The position numbers were made by a program, and so were the translations under genes. 64,000 nucleotides of DNA, from the NCBI GenBank assembly GCA_022450045.1, contig JAKURD010000020.1, forward strand, positions 1 to 64,000. Direction: 5' to 3'. This document shows, one piece after another, positions 36,338 to 47,552 of this stretch. Numbering within the stretch: position 1 is the stretch's first letter; every line of letters starts with the position of its first letter. The notes below the pieces were generated by a model that saw nothing but the letters and a program-made list of their open reading frames with translations, made no database searches and was not told the DNA's origin. The DNA comes from Gracilimonas sp. Its GTDB lineage: Bacteria > Bacteroidota > Rhodothermia > Balneolales > Balneolaceae.

Positions 36338-37339
36338 ATGTTGTTATCACAATTTCCAAGAATACATTTAGCTCACCTTCCTACACCCTTGGAATTCCTA
36401 CCTCGACTAAGTAAACATCTAGGCGGGCCAAATATTTATGTGAAAAGGGATGATTGTACTGGTTTAGGTACAGGAGGTAATAAGACGCGTAAGCTTGAAT
36501 TTTTGATAGCAGATGCGATAGAAAAGAAAGCCACTTCAATTATTACCCCAGGAGCAATTCAATCTAACCATGCTCGTCAGACTGCCGCCGCTGCTTGTAA
36601 AATTGGAATGAAGTGCGAATTGGTTTTTGAAAAAAGAACCGATAATCCAACTGAACTTTATCTTAATTCCGGCAATGTATTTTTAGATTATCTATTCGGC
36701 GCAAAAATTCGAGTAGTTGATAAAGGTTCAGATATGGAAGCTGAGATGCAAAAGGTTGCAGAAGAACTCAGAAACAAGGGAGAGGTGCCTTACATCATCC
36801 CTGTAGGGGGGTCCAATCCTGTGGGCGAGCTGGGCTACGTGGATTGTGCACTCGAAATTATTAAACAAACGAACGAACGTGATTTAGTTATTCACCATAT
36901 TATTCATGCCAGTGGTAGTGGTGGAACACAATCAGGACTTATTTGTGGTTTAAAGGCTATGAAGAGTGAGATTCCATTGCTTGGTATCAGCGTTAGTGCA
37001 CTGAAGTCAGATCAAGAAGAAAAAGTGTTTAACTTGGCTTGCAATACTTCTGAATACTTGGGGTTATCCGGTATTATTAAACGCGAACATATTGTTGCCA
37101 ACAGTGATTATGTTGGCAAGGGATACGGAATGCCTACTAAAGAGATGAATGATGCCCTTATTATGCTTGCTCGTCTTGAAGGAATGTTATTCGATCCAGT
37201 CTATACTGGCAAAGCGTTAGCAGGCATGATCAGTTTGATATCTGATAATTATTTTAATAACGATGAAAACATTCTCTTCATTCATACTGGAGGAACTGCA
37301 GGTCTTTTTGCCTACCAAGATCAACTAAATATAGGATAA
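36338..37339 (+). CDS. D-cysteine desulfhydrase / L-cysteate sulfo-lyase family protein
   Basis: A 333-residue fold-type II PLP enzyme of the ACC deaminase/DcyD family. The PLP lysine is in GTGGNKTRKLEFL; GAIQSNHARQTAAAACK and HASGSGGTQSGL (phosphate-binding loop) are present, as is the C-terminal IHTGGTAGLFAY. DcyD releases sulfide, pyruvate and ammonia from D-cysteine; the marine homologue CuyA releases sulfite from L-cysteate. The marine setting and the YeiH-type exporter make CuyA activity plausible, but sequence alone does not decide. Confidence 0.85.
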   Translation: MLLSQFPRIHLAHLPTPLEFLPRLSKHLGGPNIYVKRDDCTGLGTGGNKTRKLEFLIADAIEKKATSIITPGAIQSNHARQTAAAACKIGMKCELVFEKRTDNPTELYLNSGNVFLDYLFGAKIRVVDKGSDMEAEMQKVAEELRNKGEVPYIIPVGGSNPVGELGYVDCALEIIKQTNERDLVIHHIIHASGSGGTQSGLICGLKAMKSEIPLLGISVSALKSDQEEKVFNLACNTSEYLGLSGIIKREHIVANSDYVGKGYGMPTKEMNDALIMLARLEGMLFDPVYTGKALAGMISLISDNYFNNDENILFIHTGGTAGLFAYQDQLNIG

Positions 37340-39792
<2,453 letters not shown>

Positions 39793-39960
39793 TCGAAGCT
39801 GATGATGGAATTAGACTAAAGTTTCTTTATCTAACAATTCTGAATCAGTCACGTTGTCTATTCACTATAATAATTACATCTATTCTGAAAAAATAAATGG
39901 GAGCATTCATCAATCATGGTCAGAAGATTTAATATCTTCATAATATTTAAATATTGATAT

Positions 39961-39997
39961 AAAAAAGCCCCTTTGATTATTCAGCGGGGCTTTTTTT
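39961..39997. terminator. Rho-independent terminator after katG
   Basis: AAAAAGCCCC at 39962-39971 and GGGGCTTTTT at 39986-39995 form a 10-bp stem with a 14-base loop, followed by more Ts. A-run before and T-run after make it work in both directions. It lies 169 bases after katG, at or near the suspected junction of the two genome pieces. Confidence 0.85.
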
Positions 39998-40050
39998 ATG
40001 ACCATTCAATCCATAAATTTGCCCCCGTTTTTTAATTCCAAAATATAAAG

Positions 40051-42339
40051 ATGCTTCAAACAACACAAAAACTCATCCTTAAACTCTTGGATCACCCCAA
40101 ATACACATTATCATTTTTGGCGGCGGTGACTATCATCCTTGGCAGTTATCTTCCTGGATTAAAAATGGATTTTACTATCGAACAGTTGTTTAGCCAGAAT
40201 GATCCTGTAATTGAAAGGTTTATGACGATTCGTGAAGAGTTCGCCGGGGTAGATAATATTGTATTTCTCATCTATGAATCTGATAACCCCTTCTCCCATA
40301 CAAACTTAGTGAAAAATAGACAAATGGTTGAAAACCTGGCGCAAATCGAAGGGGTAGAATCCGTTAAGAGCCTGACCAATATTGAATTGTTTACGGAAGG
40401 CGGCGATTATCTCCTTCAGCCGGTATATGATGAAATTCCAATATCCGAGGATTCATTAAGGGCTGCGAAGAATCGAATCATGTCATCCGAATTGATAAAA
40501 AATTATATGATTTCAGACGATGGAGAAGTAACAGCCATTCTGGTAGAGATTGATCAGGATTACAACGAGCATAAAGGAAGGGAACGGATTCTATCCGAAA
40601 TTGATCAGGTCCAAACAGGGGTGGATTGGGATTGGCATCAGGCAGGATTGCCTGTCATCCGTACACGATATGTGCAATACATGATAGCCGATAATATAAA
40701 ATTTTTACTCCCGGTTACCATGATGTTGATTATTTTTCTTTCGGTTCTTTTTCGAACGCTTGTTGGACTGGTGCTGCCATTAATGGTGGTGAGTCTAACC
40801 ATAATCTGGACATTGGGATTCATGGTGGCTTCTGGCGTCACCATCAATATTATTTCTTATATGATTCCCACATTGCTTATGATTATTGGCGTGAGTGACT
40901 CGGTCCATTTTCTTGTAAAATATTTTCATACGCTCAAAGAAGTTGGTCACCGAAAAAAAGCATTATTTCAGACAGTTAAAAAAATAGGAACGGCAATTTT
41001 TCTCACGAGTATCACCACGGGAATTGGTTTTGGCGCCCTGTCCTTTGTTAATATTAAAATTGTGAAAGAATTTGGAATTTATACAGCAGTTGGCGTCTTT
41101 TTTGCTTTCATCATTACGGTACTTTTTATCCCATCCATGCTCATGATTATCAAGCGTACACCTGAATCAAAACTGGATGCTTATTCCCGAGGATTCAGAA
41201 TGCGGATCATCAATCGCATTATTATTTTTGTCAGAGCCTACCCAAAGCGTATCATTACGGTGGGGCTTCTAATTTCTCTCATTGGAATATTTGGTGCGGT
41301 CCAAATGAATCCCCATTCAAAACTGTTAGAAGATTTGCGCCCGGGGAACACACTGCTAGATGATATGCATGTGGCGGAAGAACGGATGGGCGCCGTCCTT
41401 CCGGTAGAAATAATTATAGAAGTGGATGAGGATGGCCCATTTGAGGATATTCAGGATGTGGCGGTCCTTACCTTTTTGGATCAATTATCTCGTTATGTTT
41501 CAGACATTCCAGAAGTGGGGAAAGTGGTATCTGTTTCGGATTATATGAAAGAAATCCATCGTGCCATGAATGAGGGCGATCCGGCCTATTATAAAATTCC
41601 TGAATCCCGGGAAATGATTGCCCAGTATATGCTGCTGTATGAAAGTGAATTTGAATCGCTCATGAATATTGATTATACCAAGTTGCGAATAGCAATCCAG
41701 ATAAAGGATATTGATTCCCGCCGAAGTACGGAAATGGAAAATGAAATCAATAATTATATTTTATCAATCGTACCAAAAGGACTCACGGTTGAAGTCACGG
41801 GGACAGCATTTCTCGCCTTACGCACGAATAATTATTTGGTACAGAATTTAGCCGGCAGTTTTCTGATTGCTTTCGGTGTGATTACTATTTTGATGGCATT
41901 CCTTTTTCGGTCGGTTAAAATGGCCTTGATTTCTGTATTGCCCAATATTATCCCCATGATGATCATGGCTGCCGTGTTGGGTTTTTTCCAAATTCCATTA
42001 CGCCCAAGCACGGCCATGACATTTGCCATTGCGTTTGGTATTGCCGTAGATGATACCGTCCATTATCTCACGCGCTATCGAATGGAACTGGCGGAAGCTG
42101 ACTGTCATTATCGACAGGCCAACGATGCAACCCTCATGGGAACCGGTATCGCCATGATGTCTACCACTACCATTTTGGTATCGGGATTTTTTGTCCTCAC
42201 CTTATCCGAATTCACACCCACCATTCAGTTTGGCACCTTATCTGCCATAACCATTTTATCCGCTTTGGTGGCCGATCTTACATTTCTCCCAGCCCTATTG
42301 AGTCTCGTGAAACCAAAAATTCGCGGAGGAAAAGGCTAA
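40051..42339 (+). CDS. RND/MMPL-family exporter
   Basis: A 762-residue inner-membrane transporter of the RND superfamily, MMPL/hopanoid-exporter type. It has an N-terminal helix, a periplasmic domain, a block of about five helices (residues ~215-370) with the sterol-sensing-domain-like GVSDSVHFLVKYFH, a second periplasmic domain, and a second helix block with FGIAVDDTVHYLTRY. The paired D-[ST]-V-H-[FY] motifs are the proton-relay equivalents. The cargo is probably a lipid, but no partner protein is adjacent. First gene clearly on the second genome piece. Confidence 0.87.
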   Translation: MLQTTQKLILKLLDHPKYTLSFLAAVTIILGSYLPGLKMDFTIEQLFSQNDPVIERFMTIREEFAGVDNIVFLIYESDNPFSHTNLVKNRQMVENLAQIEGVESVKSLTNIELFTEGGDYLLQPVYDEIPISEDSLRAAKNRIMSSELIKNYMISDDGEVTAILVEIDQDYNEHKGRERILSEIDQVQTGVDWDWHQAGLPVIRTRYVQYMIADNIKFLLPVTMMLIIFLSVLFRTLVGLVLPLMVVSLTIIWTLGFMVASGVTINIISYMIPTLLMIIGVSDSVHFLVKYFHTLKEVGHRKKALFQTVKKIGTAIFLTSITTGIGFGALSFVNIKIVKEFGIYTAVGVFFAFIITVLFIPSMLMIIKRTPESKLDAYSRGFRMRIINRIIIFVRAYPKRIITVGLLISLIGIFGAVQMNPHSKLLEDLRPGNTLLDDMHVAEERMGAVLPVEIIIEVDEDGPFEDIQDVAVLTFLDQLSRYVSDIPEVGKVVSVSDYMKEIHRAMNEGDPAYYKIPESREMIAQYMLLYESEFESLMNIDYTKLRIAIQIKDIDSRRSTEMENEINNYILSIVPKGLTVEVTGTAFLALRTNNYLVQNLAGSFLIAFGVITILMAFLFRSVKMALISVLPNIIPMMIMAAVLGFFQIPLRPSTAMTFAIAFGIAVDDTVHYLTRYRMELAEADCHYRQANDATLMGTGIAMMSTTTILVSGFFVLTLSEFTPTIQFGTLSAITILSALVADLTFLPALLSLVKPKIRGGKG

Positions 42340-42407
42340 AAACTTTTTTCCTGTTCCCTTGTCTTAAAACTCCAGTAATTTCTCAGTTAATTAACCAGAA
42401 AATCTTT

Positions 42408-45281
42408 ATGCGGTCCATCTTATTAATCATTGTTCTTATTGGCACACTTCCCGCCCAGGAATCGGACTATTTTCAGCAATATGTGGATTATGATATTCAG
42501 GTCACATTGGATGATACCAATCATACCATTATGGCCTATGAAAAAATGGTGTATCAAAATAATTCTCCTGATACATTGAATTTTATTTGGTTTCATATTT
42601 GGCCAAATGCCTATAAAAATGATTCAACCGCATTTGCGAAACAAGCGGGAGAAAATTCCCGTTTCAGCCGTTCCGATTCCACACAGCGGGGATTTATAGA
42701 TAGTCTGGATTTTTCCATCGATGGTCAAAAAGCAGATTGGGAAATACATCCGGAATGGATTGATGTGATTAAATTGAAATTGCATTTCCCTTTGTACCCT
42801 AAAGAATCCATCCGTATTGAAACGCCATTTTTTGTTAAAATTCCCCAAGTATTTTCCAGATTGGGTCATACGGGAAAACATTATGAAATGACCCAATGGT
42901 ATCCAAAACCAGCGGTATATGATCGAAAGGGATGGCATCCCATGCCATATTTGAATCAGGGCGAGTTTTATTCAGAATATGGTTCATTTGATGTAAAGAT
43001 TACATTGCCGAAGAATTACCGTATCATGGCTACAGGGGACTTGGTGGATGGGGAAGAAGAATATGCTTGGCTTGATTCTCTCACCGTGGTGGCAGATTCA
43101 ATTCACAGTCTACCAGAAAAAGATTTTAAAAAGTGGGTGAAGTCCCAAAAGAAAAAATCAGATTCAGATACCACAAGCAGTGAAATGAAAACACTCCATT
43201 TTCACCAGCACCATGTTCATGATTTTGCCTGGTTTGCAGATAAAAAATGGCTGGTTCAAAAGGGAAAACTAAACTTAGCAGATTCCACACGCAAAGTAAC
43301 GCTTTGGTCTTTTTATCTACCTAAAAATGCAAAACTTTGGGAAAATTCAATCGAATATCTTCATGACTCCGGTTATTGGTACAGCCGCTATTATGGGGAC
43401 TACCCCTATAATCACATTACGGCGGTGGATGGAGATTTATCTGCCGGCGGTGGTATGGAATATCCAAACATTACAGTAATTTCAAAAATGCCGGGGAAAC
43501 AAATGCTGGAAATGGTCATCATGCATGAGGTTGGCCACAACTGGTTTTACGGTATCCTCGGGAGCAATGAACGATACCATACATGGATGGATGAAGGGTT
43601 GAATGATTATACGAATATTCGATATTGGCAGGATAAATATAAAGAACAGGATGAACGGTTTGTGGTTGTGGATTTTATCCAAAATAAAATGGGTATTGGC
43701 CGCAATTTGAAATTCAGCTGGTTTGAATATATCCGTTATGCCGCTTCGGCCAAAAGCCCCAAAGCCCAGCCATTGAATCTAAAAGCGGATGAATTCACAG
43801 GTGGGAATTACGGGCAGAACTATTCAAAAACGGCCGTATTTACCCGATTTCTTCAACACTATCTCGGTGAAGGTAAAATGGATGAAATCATGCAGGATTA
43901 TTATGAAACATGGAAATTCAAACATCCCTACCCTGAAGATATTCGAACCGTATTCGAAAAGCATACGGATAAAGATTTAAGCTGGTATTTTGAAGGTGTT
44001 ATTGAAACGACGGATTATATAGATTATTCTATTCGGAAAAAAAGAAATCAATTCACTGTCACAAACAATGGAAACTTGAAAATACCCGTAGAAGTTGTTT
44101 TATATGGGAATAATCATGAAGAATTGGAGCGGCGATGGTTAGAAGGTTTCGAATGGCGTACCGTGATCAAAGCACCGGCGAATGCCTGGTATGCGATTAT
44201 TGATCCGGATGAACATATGCCCGATGTAAATCGATCCAATAACGCCACCCGGGCAGAAACCCATTTTCATTTTGTCTGGGATCAGCCCACTTATTATGAT
44301 CGGGATATCAATTTGCTCCCATGGATTAATTATAATTATTACAACGGGTGGGCACCAGGGCTAATGATGTATAAGGGGGGCACACCGGGATATAATTCCA
44401 CCGCCGTATTTCAGCCTATGCTGGATTTAAAAAATGAAACCGTGGTTGGCAATATATCTTATATAAAAAAGTTAGATCCCAATGCCAGGTTCAATAAAGC
44501 GAATTTATTTTTTAGAGGATCCCAAATGGGAGGAAGATCTTTAGGCGCCATTATTTATTCCGGATCGTTTGGAGATAGTGAATCTGGAGGATCTATGAAT
44601 ATGGGCATTCAATATGCCTATTTGGATTCAGCCGCCTTTGATACCACCCTTTATACGTTTGGTGGTCATCCCGTTGTTGAACTCGGGATTCGTCAGGGGT
44701 GGAGGCCTAAAGGGGAGAAATATTCCTTGAGCACCCATACGGAAATCAAATTTGGGAATGGATTTTCTACTGCCAGTTTTGAAACGAAAATAAAACTGAA
44801 TTTCACAAAAAAATTGGGTGTAGATATCCGATTATGGACCGGTAGTTTTCTCAATAATAAAAAGGTTCCAAACCATTTTCGTTCGTATTTAAGTGGTGGT
44901 GTAGATCCCACATTTTCATCATTAATTCTCGACCGAACGGGCCAGTCCAAAATGGCCATTATTCAAAACCAATATCTCCAGCAGGGCCCGGGGTTACGCG
45001 GTGTTTTGGCTGACGAAAATGGCAGCCCTTTGGCGTCCACAGGATTTACATGGGGCGTGAATGTTGACCCCAGTTTTCCAATCTATCTTGATATGGCTGG
45101 CGGTGATGATTTTACAGATACTTTTACAGCGGCCGGATTAAAGTTTGGCCCCATCATTTTGCCCTTATATCAAAGCTGGGAGACGGAAGGCAAAACAGCA
45201 GAAGATTGGCATTGGGTGAAAGAGCGAATGCGATTTACCTTTAATTTTGATTTGGAACAATTGACCCAAATTTCATTTTAA
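42408..45281 (+). CDS. Secreted M1-family zinc metallopeptidase
   Basis: A 957-residue protein with a signal peptide (SILLIIVLIGTLPAQ) and an M1 gluzincin domain. The zinc site is HEVGH near residue 372, with the third ligand in WMDEGLNDY about 18 residues later; GGMEYPN upstream is the GxMEN exopeptidase motif in altered form. After a helical domain, about 350 C-terminal residues are beta-rich and end in Phe (TQISF), suggesting outer-membrane association. It probably degrades peptides outside the inner membrane. Confidence 0.9.
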   Translation: MRSILLIIVLIGTLPAQESDYFQQYVDYDIQVTLDDTNHTIMAYEKMVYQNNSPDTLNFIWFHIWPNAYKNDSTAFAKQAGENSRFSRSDSTQRGFIDSLDFSIDGQKADWEIHPEWIDVIKLKLHFPLYPKESIRIETPFFVKIPQVFSRLGHTGKHYEMTQWYPKPAVYDRKGWHPMPYLNQGEFYSEYGSFDVKITLPKNYRIMATGDLVDGEEEYAWLDSLTVVADSIHSLPEKDFKKWVKSQKKKSDSDTTSSEMKTLHFHQHHVHDFAWFADKKWLVQKGKLNLADSTRKVTLWSFYLPKNAKLWENSIEYLHDSGYWYSRYYGDYPYNHITAVDGDLSAGGGMEYPNITVISKMPGKQMLEMVIMHEVGHNWFYGILGSNERYHTWMDEGLNDYTNIRYWQDKYKEQDERFVVVDFIQNKMGIGRNLKFSWFEYIRYAASAKSPKAQPLNLKADEFTGGNYGQNYSKTAVFTRFLQHYLGEGKMDEIMQDYYETWKFKHPYPEDIRTVFEKHTDKDLSWYFEGVIETTDYIDYSIRKKRNQFTVTNNGNLKIPVEVVLYGNNHEELERRWLEGFEWRTVIKAPANAWYAIIDPDEHMPDVNRSNNATRAETHFHFVWDQPTYYDRDINLLPWINYNYYNGWAPGLMMYKGGTPGYNSTAVFQPMLDLKNETVVGNISYIKKLDPNARFNKANLFFRGSQMGGRSLGAIIYSGSFGDSESGGSMNMGIQYAYLDSAAFDTTLYTFGGHPVVELGIRQGWRPKGEKYSLSTHTEIKFGNGFSTASFETKIKLNFTKKLGVDIRLWTGSFLNNKKVPNHFRSYLSGGVDPTFSSLILDRTGQSKMAIIQNQYLQQGPGLRGVLADENGSPLASTGFTWGVNVDPSFPIYLDMAGGDDFTDTFTAAGLKFGPIILPLYQSWETEGKTAEDWHWVKERMRFTFNFDLEQLTQISF

Positions 45282-45360
45282 TGGGTTTCACTGGGGTAAA
45301 ATACACATTAAATTCTTACTGAAATTAGCGCCACATTATTAATGTTTGAGGTAAGAATAA

Positions 45361-45792
45361 ATGATGAAATGGACTAAAGAAAAGTTCGTAGAAGATTTGC
45401 GGAATAATTGTTCACGTGAGATTGCAAAAATTGGTGAACAGATTATTGAATTTTCTGAGAAAAATGCCACTGAAATGTCCTGGGGACGGGGGGATGATCA
45501 TGGCACATTCACCTTTCGCTGTAATTCGGATTTTGGAATGCTGCCCCTATTCCACATGAAATCCAATGGTCAACTCAACCTACAGATTAATTTTCTACGG
45601 GAAAAAGAATTGCCCAAAATGGTCATGCGTGATATGCTGGTGAAATTAGAGGCCAATTTTCTTCGGGATTATGATGCTGAATCCTATCCGGTGGACTCCT
45701 ATGAAGAAATGGAATTCATGTTTCACACGCATACACAAGTGGACAAGTTTATCAGTACCATTGAAGGGTGTGTCTATCGTCTAAAGCAATAA
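45361..45792 (+). CDS. Hypothetical cytoplasmic protein
   Basis: A 143-residue soluble protein with no recognised motif. It opens with a charged helix (KWTKEKFVEDLRNNCSREIAKIGEQIIEF) followed by beta-strands (GTFTFRCNSDFGMLPLFHM; QLNLQINFLREK). The pattern recalls small nucleic-acid or effector-binding DUFs but I cannot place it. It ends 1 base before the VKOR-like gene, suggesting co-transcription. Confidence 0.65.
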   Translation: MMKWTKEKFVEDLRNNCSREIAKIGEQIIEFSEKNATEMSWGRGDDHGTFTFRCNSDFGMLPLFHMKSNGQLNLQINFLREKELPKMVMRDMLVKLEANFLRDYDAESYPVDSYEEMEFMFHTHTQVDKFISTIEGCVYRLKQ

Positions 45793-45793
45793 T

Positions 45794-46207
45794 ATGAATG
45801 CTGAATTATATTTTATTGGAGCCCTGTTGGCATTTGCCGGTGGGGCTTTTTCTTTTTATTTTTATGCTGTTTCTAATCATCGGATACTTTACAGCCAATG
45901 GTGGGTCCCTAGGGTTTGTCAACTCGACCTGGCTGAATGTGTTTCCATCATTAAAACGAAATATGGAGAGATTTTCGGAATTCAAAATGCCTTATCCGGA
46001 ACCATATTTTTAATTGCTTATGGGTTTGCGCTTATGGGAGTTCCCATGCGTTTGATTCCTGAATTCGTACCATTTTTTATGGGTGCGTTCACCATTATTA
46101 TTGGTTTATATCTTATATATGGATTATTTAAACTCAAAACTGTTTGCCCGATTTGCATCACCGTCCATGTGTTGAATGTCGTTATTTTTTCGCTTCAACT
46201 CATTTAA
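45794..46207 (+). CDS. VKOR-like membrane thiol oxidoreductase
   Basis: A 137-residue, four-helix protein of the vitamin K epoxide reductase family. It has the loop cysteine pair C42 and C49 (VCQLDLAECVSI), the serine-containing GIQNALSGTIFLIAYG (SxxG-like), and the active-site CPIC at 118-121. Bacterial VKORs reoxidise a DsbA-type thioredoxin with quinone. The partner thioredoxin is not fused and not adjacent. Useful for disulfide formation in the secreted proteins encoded nearby. Confidence 0.85.
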   Translation: MNAELYFIGALLAFAGGAFSFYFYAVSNHRILYSQWWVPRVCQLDLAECVSIIKTKYGEIFGIQNALSGTIFLIAYGFALMGVPMRLIPEFVPFFMGAFTIIIGLYLIYGLFKLKTVCPICITVHVLNVVIFSLQLI

Positions 46208-46278
46208 AGGATCCAACTAATGCAAGAGGGTTATGATTATTTCAGTTCGATAAAACAAATGTTTAGATAAATTCTAAT

Positions 46279-46476
46279 ATGGGTGCATCACTTTATCTTC
46301 TCATTATAATCATTTTCATTTTCGTTGGTGTGGCTGTTTTGATTGCCAGATCCAACCGAGCGGAGGATACATATGATGATCTTGAAACGGACGCATGGGA
46401 TTGTCCCGAATGTGGGTTTCACGTTCAGGCCGGAAACACCTGTATTTATTGTGGTGAAGAAAAACCAACATTGTAA
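46279..46476 (+). CDS. Membrane-anchored zinc-ribbon mini-protein
   Basis: A 65-residue protein: a membrane helix at residues 5-23, an acidic linker (RAEDTYDDLETDAWD), then a zinc ribbon with CxxC pairs at 42/45 and 55/58. The ribbon would lie in the cytoplasm if the N-terminus is outside. I do not know a function; similar one-helix zinc-ribbon proteins are common and uncharacterised. It follows the VKOR-like gene by 71 bases. Confidence 0.7.
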   Translation: MGASLYLLIIIIFIFVGVAVLIARSNRAEDTYDDLETDAWDCPECGFHVQAGNTCIYCGEEKPTL

Positions 46477-46525
46477 TTGTATTTTTCAAGATTAGTATTC
46501 CATGTAATTTGCGCCAATAATTATC

Positions 46526-46741
46526 ATGGAATTTAAAAATCAACAGACCCTTTCTCCTCTGACCCGTTTTTTAATAAAAGTGAGCGCCATCTATATTATA
46601 TGGTATTTGATTTATGATTATTATCTGCTTCCCGATGGGCAACTCGATACATTTCTCAGTCTATCTGGTGTGAATCTCGCAGGCGGTATTTTGAATATAT
46701 TTGGCTGGGATATTTATTCCGAGACACGCCATTTTATTTAA
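46526..46741 (+). pseudogene. Exosortase/archaeosortase N-terminal fragment
   Basis: A 71-residue frame whose sequence, with FLIKVSAIYIIWYLIYDYYLLPDGQLDTFLSLS and AGGILNIFGWDIYSETRH, looks like the N-terminal two helices of a Bacteroidetes-type exosortase (XrtF-like). The catalytic part expected downstream (NxCNG/GVxI, Arg, His) is not found in any frame before the next gene at 46836. Most likely a truncated exosortase gene; a genuine short protein cannot be excluded. Confidence 0.5.
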
Positions 46742-46835
46742 TGTTCATGAGCATATATATAAAGTGTTATTTTTAATTGTGTCTTTAATGGGTTTGAAAC
46801 CTGTTTTTATGAATCACAAAATTGATGGTTAACAT

Positions 46836-47483
46836 ATGAAACGATTTCCCATCTATGAACCTATGACTGTTTTTACTGATATATTAATTCTGATTGTTGG
46901 CGTGTGGTTTGCTCGTGAAATCGACATGTGGTATCATGTGCGACTTATGGAAGTCCATTGGCATTTTGGCAAGTATTTTTATATACTTGCTTTTACCGCA
47001 TTGGCCGGTGCCGTCTATCATACCATTCTTCCGGAGCATGAGATTGTCCGGGATTTTATTTGGAAACTGACCATGTTAGGCATGGGTTTTTCTGTATATA
47101 CCATGCTTATGGGTACGCTCTATTATATCCTGCCGTTTGATACGGTACAAATGCTGAAGTTGGGTGTGACGGCCGTCATTTTTGGATTTACCATTTGGAT
47201 TTATTTTGATTCTGATTTTATGAATGCAATCAAATTATATTTGCCCAGCGCGTTGTTTATTATCGCTGTTATGCTGTATGGATGGCTGGGAAAAGGGGAT
47301 ACGGGTGCCCTATGGATAATGTGCGGTTTTTTAATCACATTATGCGGCGCTTTTTTTCTGGTCACAAAGTTTGGCTTTCATCAGCACTTTAACCATAATG
47401 ACATTTTTCATATTATTCAGATAATTGGGATGGTTTTCATTTATAGGGGCACCATGCTGATTACCAATTATGGATATAAATAA
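46836..47483 (+). CDS. Multi-helix membrane protein, DUF6962-like
   Basis: A 215-residue protein with about seven hydrophobic helices. It opens EPMTVFTDILILIVGVWFAREI and ends with FNHNDIFHIIQIIGMVFIYRG, a conserved His/Asp-rich segment like that of the DUF6962 family and reminiscent of the HxxxH metal site in the CREST group of membrane hydrolases. Family assignment is from memory and tentative. It lies upstream of the tig-clpPX operon with its own space. Confidence 0.65.
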   Translation: MKRFPIYEPMTVFTDILILIVGVWFAREIDMWYHVRLMEVHWHFGKYFYILAFTALAGAVYHTILPEHEIVRDFIWKLTMLGMGFSVYTMLMGTLYYILPFDTVQMLKLGVTAVIFGFTIWIYFDSDFMNAIKLYLPSALFIIAVMLYGWLGKGDTGALWIMCGFLITLCGAFFLVTKFGFHQHFNHNDIFHIIQIIGMVFIYRGTMLITNYGYK

Positions 47484-47552
47484 TCCCGTAAAACCACTCT
47501 TTGGAATAAAAATTAAAGCCTAAATTGGCGCTCAATTTTTCAAGGAAATATA

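Noticed and set aside
39961..39997. An integration or attachment site at the suspected junction
   Set aside because: The hairpin with A- and T-runs is a plain bidirectional terminator; no direct repeat, integrase or tRNA lies beside it.
46220..46270. A 16-codon frame after the VKOR-like gene
   Set aside because: Too short and without a clear ribosome site or similarity; probably chance.
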